The notes under the pieces: generated by a model
The model's database searches: none
What the model saw: the letters and a program-made list of their open reading frames with translations, nothing else
Told to the model about the DNA's origin: nothing
Assembly: GCA_946479015.1 (NCBI GenBank)
Contig: CAMLEQ010000226.1
Coordinates: forward strand, 1-6,513
DNA: 6,513 nucleotides
Direction of reading: 5' to 3'
From: an uncultured Gemmatimonadota bacterium
GTDB taxonomy: Bacteria; Gemmatimonadota; Gemmatimonadetes; Gemmatimonadales; Gemmatimonadaceae
Position numbers and translations under genes: made by a program
Shown here: positions 4,472-6,513 of the stretch, piece by piece
Position numbering within the stretch: the first letter of the stretch is position 1
Layout of the letters: each line of letters begins with the position of its first letter

Positions 4472-6513
4472 CTATTCCGTCACGCCCTTCTCGCGCAGGA
4501 TGCGCCACACCTTGAACGGCGTGATCGGGATGTCGATGTGCCGCACGCCGAGATGCCAGAGCGCGTCCACCACCGCGTTCGCGATCGCGGGAGGCGCGCC
4601 GACGGTCGCGCTCTCGCCGACTCCCTTCGCGCCGAGCGGATGGTGCGGGCTCGGCGTCACCGTCTTGTCCAGCTCCCAGCTCGGCGTCTCCATCGCCGTG
4701 GGGAGCAGGTAGTCCATGAAGCTCCCGCCCTGGATGTTGCCGCTCTCGTCGTACTGGATCTCCTCGAACAGCGCCGGCGCGAGCCCCTGCGTGAGGCCGC
4801 CGTGGATCTGCCCGTCCACGATCATCGGATTGATGATGTTGCCGCAGTCGTCCACGGCGACGAAGCGGCGTACTTTCACCTCCCCCGTCCCCTTGTCGAT
4901 GTCCACGACGCAGATGTAGCTGCCGAAGGGGAAGGTGAGGTTCGGCGGGTCGTAGTAGTCCACCGCTTCGAGCCCCGCCTCGACGCCGGGGGGATGGTTC
5001 GTGTAGGCGGCGAACGCGATCTCCTGGATGGTCTTCGCGCGTTCGGGGGAGCCGCGCACGAAGAAGCGTCCCGGCTCCCACTCGAGATCGTCCTCGCTCG
5101 CCTCCAGCAGGTAGGCGGCGATGGTGCGCGCCTTGTCGCGGATCTTGCGCGCCGCCATCGCCGCCGCGGCGCCGGCCACCGGCGTGGAGCGGCTGGCGTA
5201 CGTGCCGAGCCCGTACGGCGCGGTATCGGTGTCCCCTTCCTCCACCTGCACGTGCGCCGCGGGAATCCCGAGCTCCTCGGCCACGATCTGCGCGTACGTG
5301 GTCTCGTGCCCCTGCCCCTGCGACTTGGTGCCGAAGCGCGCGATCGCCTTGCCGGTGGGGTGGATGCGGATCTCCGCGGAGTCGAACATCTTCAGGCCGA
5401 GGATGTCGAAGGTGTGCGACGGCCCGGCGCCGACGATCTCGGTGAAGCTCGAGATGCCGATCCCCATCAGCTCGCCGCGCGCGCGGCGCTCGGCCTGCTC
5501 GCGGCGCAGCTCCTGGTAGCCGATCTTCCGCATCGCCAGCTCGAGCGCGCCCCGGTAGTTGCCGCTGTCGTACGTCCAGCCGGTGGCCGAGCGATACGGA
5601 AACTGCTCCGGGCGGATGAAGTTCTTGAGGCGGAACTCCGCCGGGTCCATGCGCAGCTCGTGCGCCGCGATGTCCGCCATCCGCTCGATCGCGTGCACCG
5701 CCTCGGTGACGCGGAAGGAGCAGCGGTACGCGACGCCGCCCGGCGGCTTGTTCGTGTAGGCCGCGTCCACCGCCACGTGCGCGGCCGGCACGTCGTACGA
5801 GCCCGTGACGATGCTGTACAGCCCCGCGGGGAACTTCGACGGGTTCGCCGCGGCGTCCGCGCAGCCGTGGTCGGCGAGCGTCTTCACGCGCAGCCCGGTG
5901 ATCGTGCCATCGCGCTTCAGCGCGAGCTCGGCGTCGATGTGATAGTCGCGCGCGAAGGAATCGGCCTGGAGATTCTCCATCCGGTCCTCGATCCACTTCA
6001 CCGGCTTGCCGGTGAGGAACGTGACCGCGATGGCGATGACGTACCCGGGATACACCGGCACCTTCCCGCCGAAGCCGCCGCCGATGTCGGGGGAGATGAT
6101 GCGGATGCGCTCCTCGGAGAGCCCCACGTGCCCGGCCACGAGCGCCACCACCGTGCGCACGGCGTGCGGCGCCTGCGTGGTCATCCAGACGGTGAGCTTC
6201 TCGTTCGCCCGGTCCCAGCTCGCGACGCACCCGCAGGTCTCGATGGACGCCACGTGGATGCGCGGGATGTACAGGTGCTGCGACACCGTCAGCTCCGCCT
6301 CGGCGAACGCGCGCGCCGCCGCTTCCGCGTCCCCCGCCTCCCAGTGCCAGATGTGGTTCGTGTCGCGGCGGTCGGGACGCACGAGCGGCGCCCCCTGCTC
6401 GAGCGCGCGGTACGGGTTCACCACCGGCTCGAGCGGCTCGTAGTCCACGTCCACCGCAGCGGCGCCATCGGCGGCGGCGTAGCGGCTGGTGGCGATCACC
6501 GCGGCCACCTCCT
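4472..6513 (-). CDS. coxL: Form I aerobic CO dehydrogenase large subunit (5' end cut by window)
   Basis: Molybdenum- and copper-containing catalytic subunit that oxidises CO with water to CO2, 2H+ and 2e-, with the electrons passing to the CoxS and CoxM partners and the respiratory chain. 679 residues are visible of about 800; counting from the known active-site Cys388 of Afipia (Oligotropha) carboxidovorans CoxL, roughly 124 N-terminal residues are missing. Seen, numbered from the first complete codon: TTQAPHAVRT with the active-site Gln at 113; GGGFGGK at 144-150; the form I loop AYRCSFR (codons 5731-5711, Cys codon 5722-5720, residue 264); GTKSQGQGHETTYAQ at 394-408; EEGDTDTAPYGLGTY; and GAKGVGES with the catalytic Glu at residue 633 (codon 4615-4613). 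Form II relatives have AYRGAGR instead of the Cys loop. The GTG at 6508 is an internal valine, since EVAAVIA and VDYEPLEPVV are mid-protein homology. The maturation genes follow at 16 bp and then with an overlap, so it is very likely cotranscribed with them. Confidence 0.96.
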   Translation of the reverse strand, partial: EVAAVIATSRYAAADGAAAVDVDYEPLEPVVNPYRALEQGAPLVRPDRRDTNHIWHWEAGDAEAAARAFAEAELTVSQHLYIPRIHVASIETCGCVASWDRANEKLTVWMTTQAPHAVRTVVALVAGHVGLSEERIRIISPDIGGGFGGKVPVYPGYVIAIAVTFLTGKPVKWIEDRMENLQADSFARDYHIDAELALKRDGTITGLRVKTLADHGCADAAANPSKFPAGLYSIVTGSYDVPAAHVAVDAAYTNKPPGGVAYRCSFRVTEAVHAIERMADIAAHELRMDPAEFRLKNFIRPEQFPYRSATGWTYDSGNYRGALELAMRKIGYQELRREQAERRARGELMGIGISSFTEIVGAGPSHTFDILGLKMFDSAEIRIHPTGKAIARFGTKSQGQGHETTYAQIVAEELGIPAAHVQVEEGDTDTAPYGLGTYASRSTPVAGAAAAMAARKIRDKARTIAAYLLEASEDDLEWEPGRFFVRGSPERAKTIQEIAFAAYTNHPPGVEAGLEAVDYYDPPNLTFPFGSYICVVDIDKGTGEVKVRRFVAVDDCGNIINPMIVDGQIHGGLTQGLAPALFEEIQYDESGNIQGGSFMDYLLPTAMETPSWELDKTVTPSPHHPLGAKGVGESATVGAPPAIANAVVDALWHLGVRHIDIPITPFKVWRILREKGVTE

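Noticed and set aside
4452..6230. Long - strand frame overlapping coxL
   Set aside because: Its translation is Arg/Gly/His-rich shadow sequence, whereas the overlapping coxL frame shows continuous family motifs.
6501..6513. AGGAGGTGG at the window edge as a ribosome binding site and start for coxL at 6508
   Set aside because: The frame already reads as mid-protein CoxL sequence (EVAAVIA), and about 120 N-terminal residues would be missing, so the purine run is coding coincidence.

Overview
This is a very GC-rich (about 70% or more by eye), gene-dense bacterial window holding six protein genes, two of them cut by the window edges. The composition, the zinc-less ('C-minus') ribosomal protein S4 and an aerobic CO dehydrogenase locus fit a soil-type or other aerobic bacterium. 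Gemmatimonadota, Chloroflexota, Actinomycetota and Myxococcota-like lineages are all possible. I lean weakly to Gemmatimonadota, but nothing in the window proves it.

Layout: on the + strand, positions 2-457 are the 3' end of trpS (tryptophanyl-tRNA synthetase). Everything else is on the - strand and transcribed right to left. In transcription order it is: coxL (6513-4472, 5' end outside the window), an XdhC/CoxI-family maturation protein with a C-terminal YHS domain (4455-3469), a CoxE-like VWA-domain protein (3472-2288), a tandem-domain universal stress protein (2175-1216), and rpsD for ribosomal protein S4 (1091-477). rpsD and trpS converge tail to tail with 19 bp between them.

The main system is a form I aerobic molybdenum-copper CO dehydrogenase locus. 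The large subunit carries the Cys-containing AYRCSFR active-site loop that separates true CO dehydrogenases (form I CoxL) from the related form II/xanthine-dehydrogenase-like proteins. It also has the expected Gln and the catalytic Glu. The two genes immediately downstream are accessory proteins of the kind needed to build the CuSMoO2 cofactor: an XdhC-type factor and the VWA protein CoxE. These two overlap by 4 bp (GTGA). The small and medium subunits (coxS, coxM) and the CoxD AAA+ ATPase, CoxE's usual partner, are not in the window and would have to lie upstream or elsewhere.

The more unusual points are the YHS (metal-binding-type) domain fused to the XdhC factor, the stress protein following the cox genes on the same strand, and a stand-alone rpsD outside the usual alpha operon with a GC-rich hairpin in its leader. 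I found no mobile elements, CRISPR arrays, tRNA or rRNA genes. All intergenic gaps are short (at most 124 bp).
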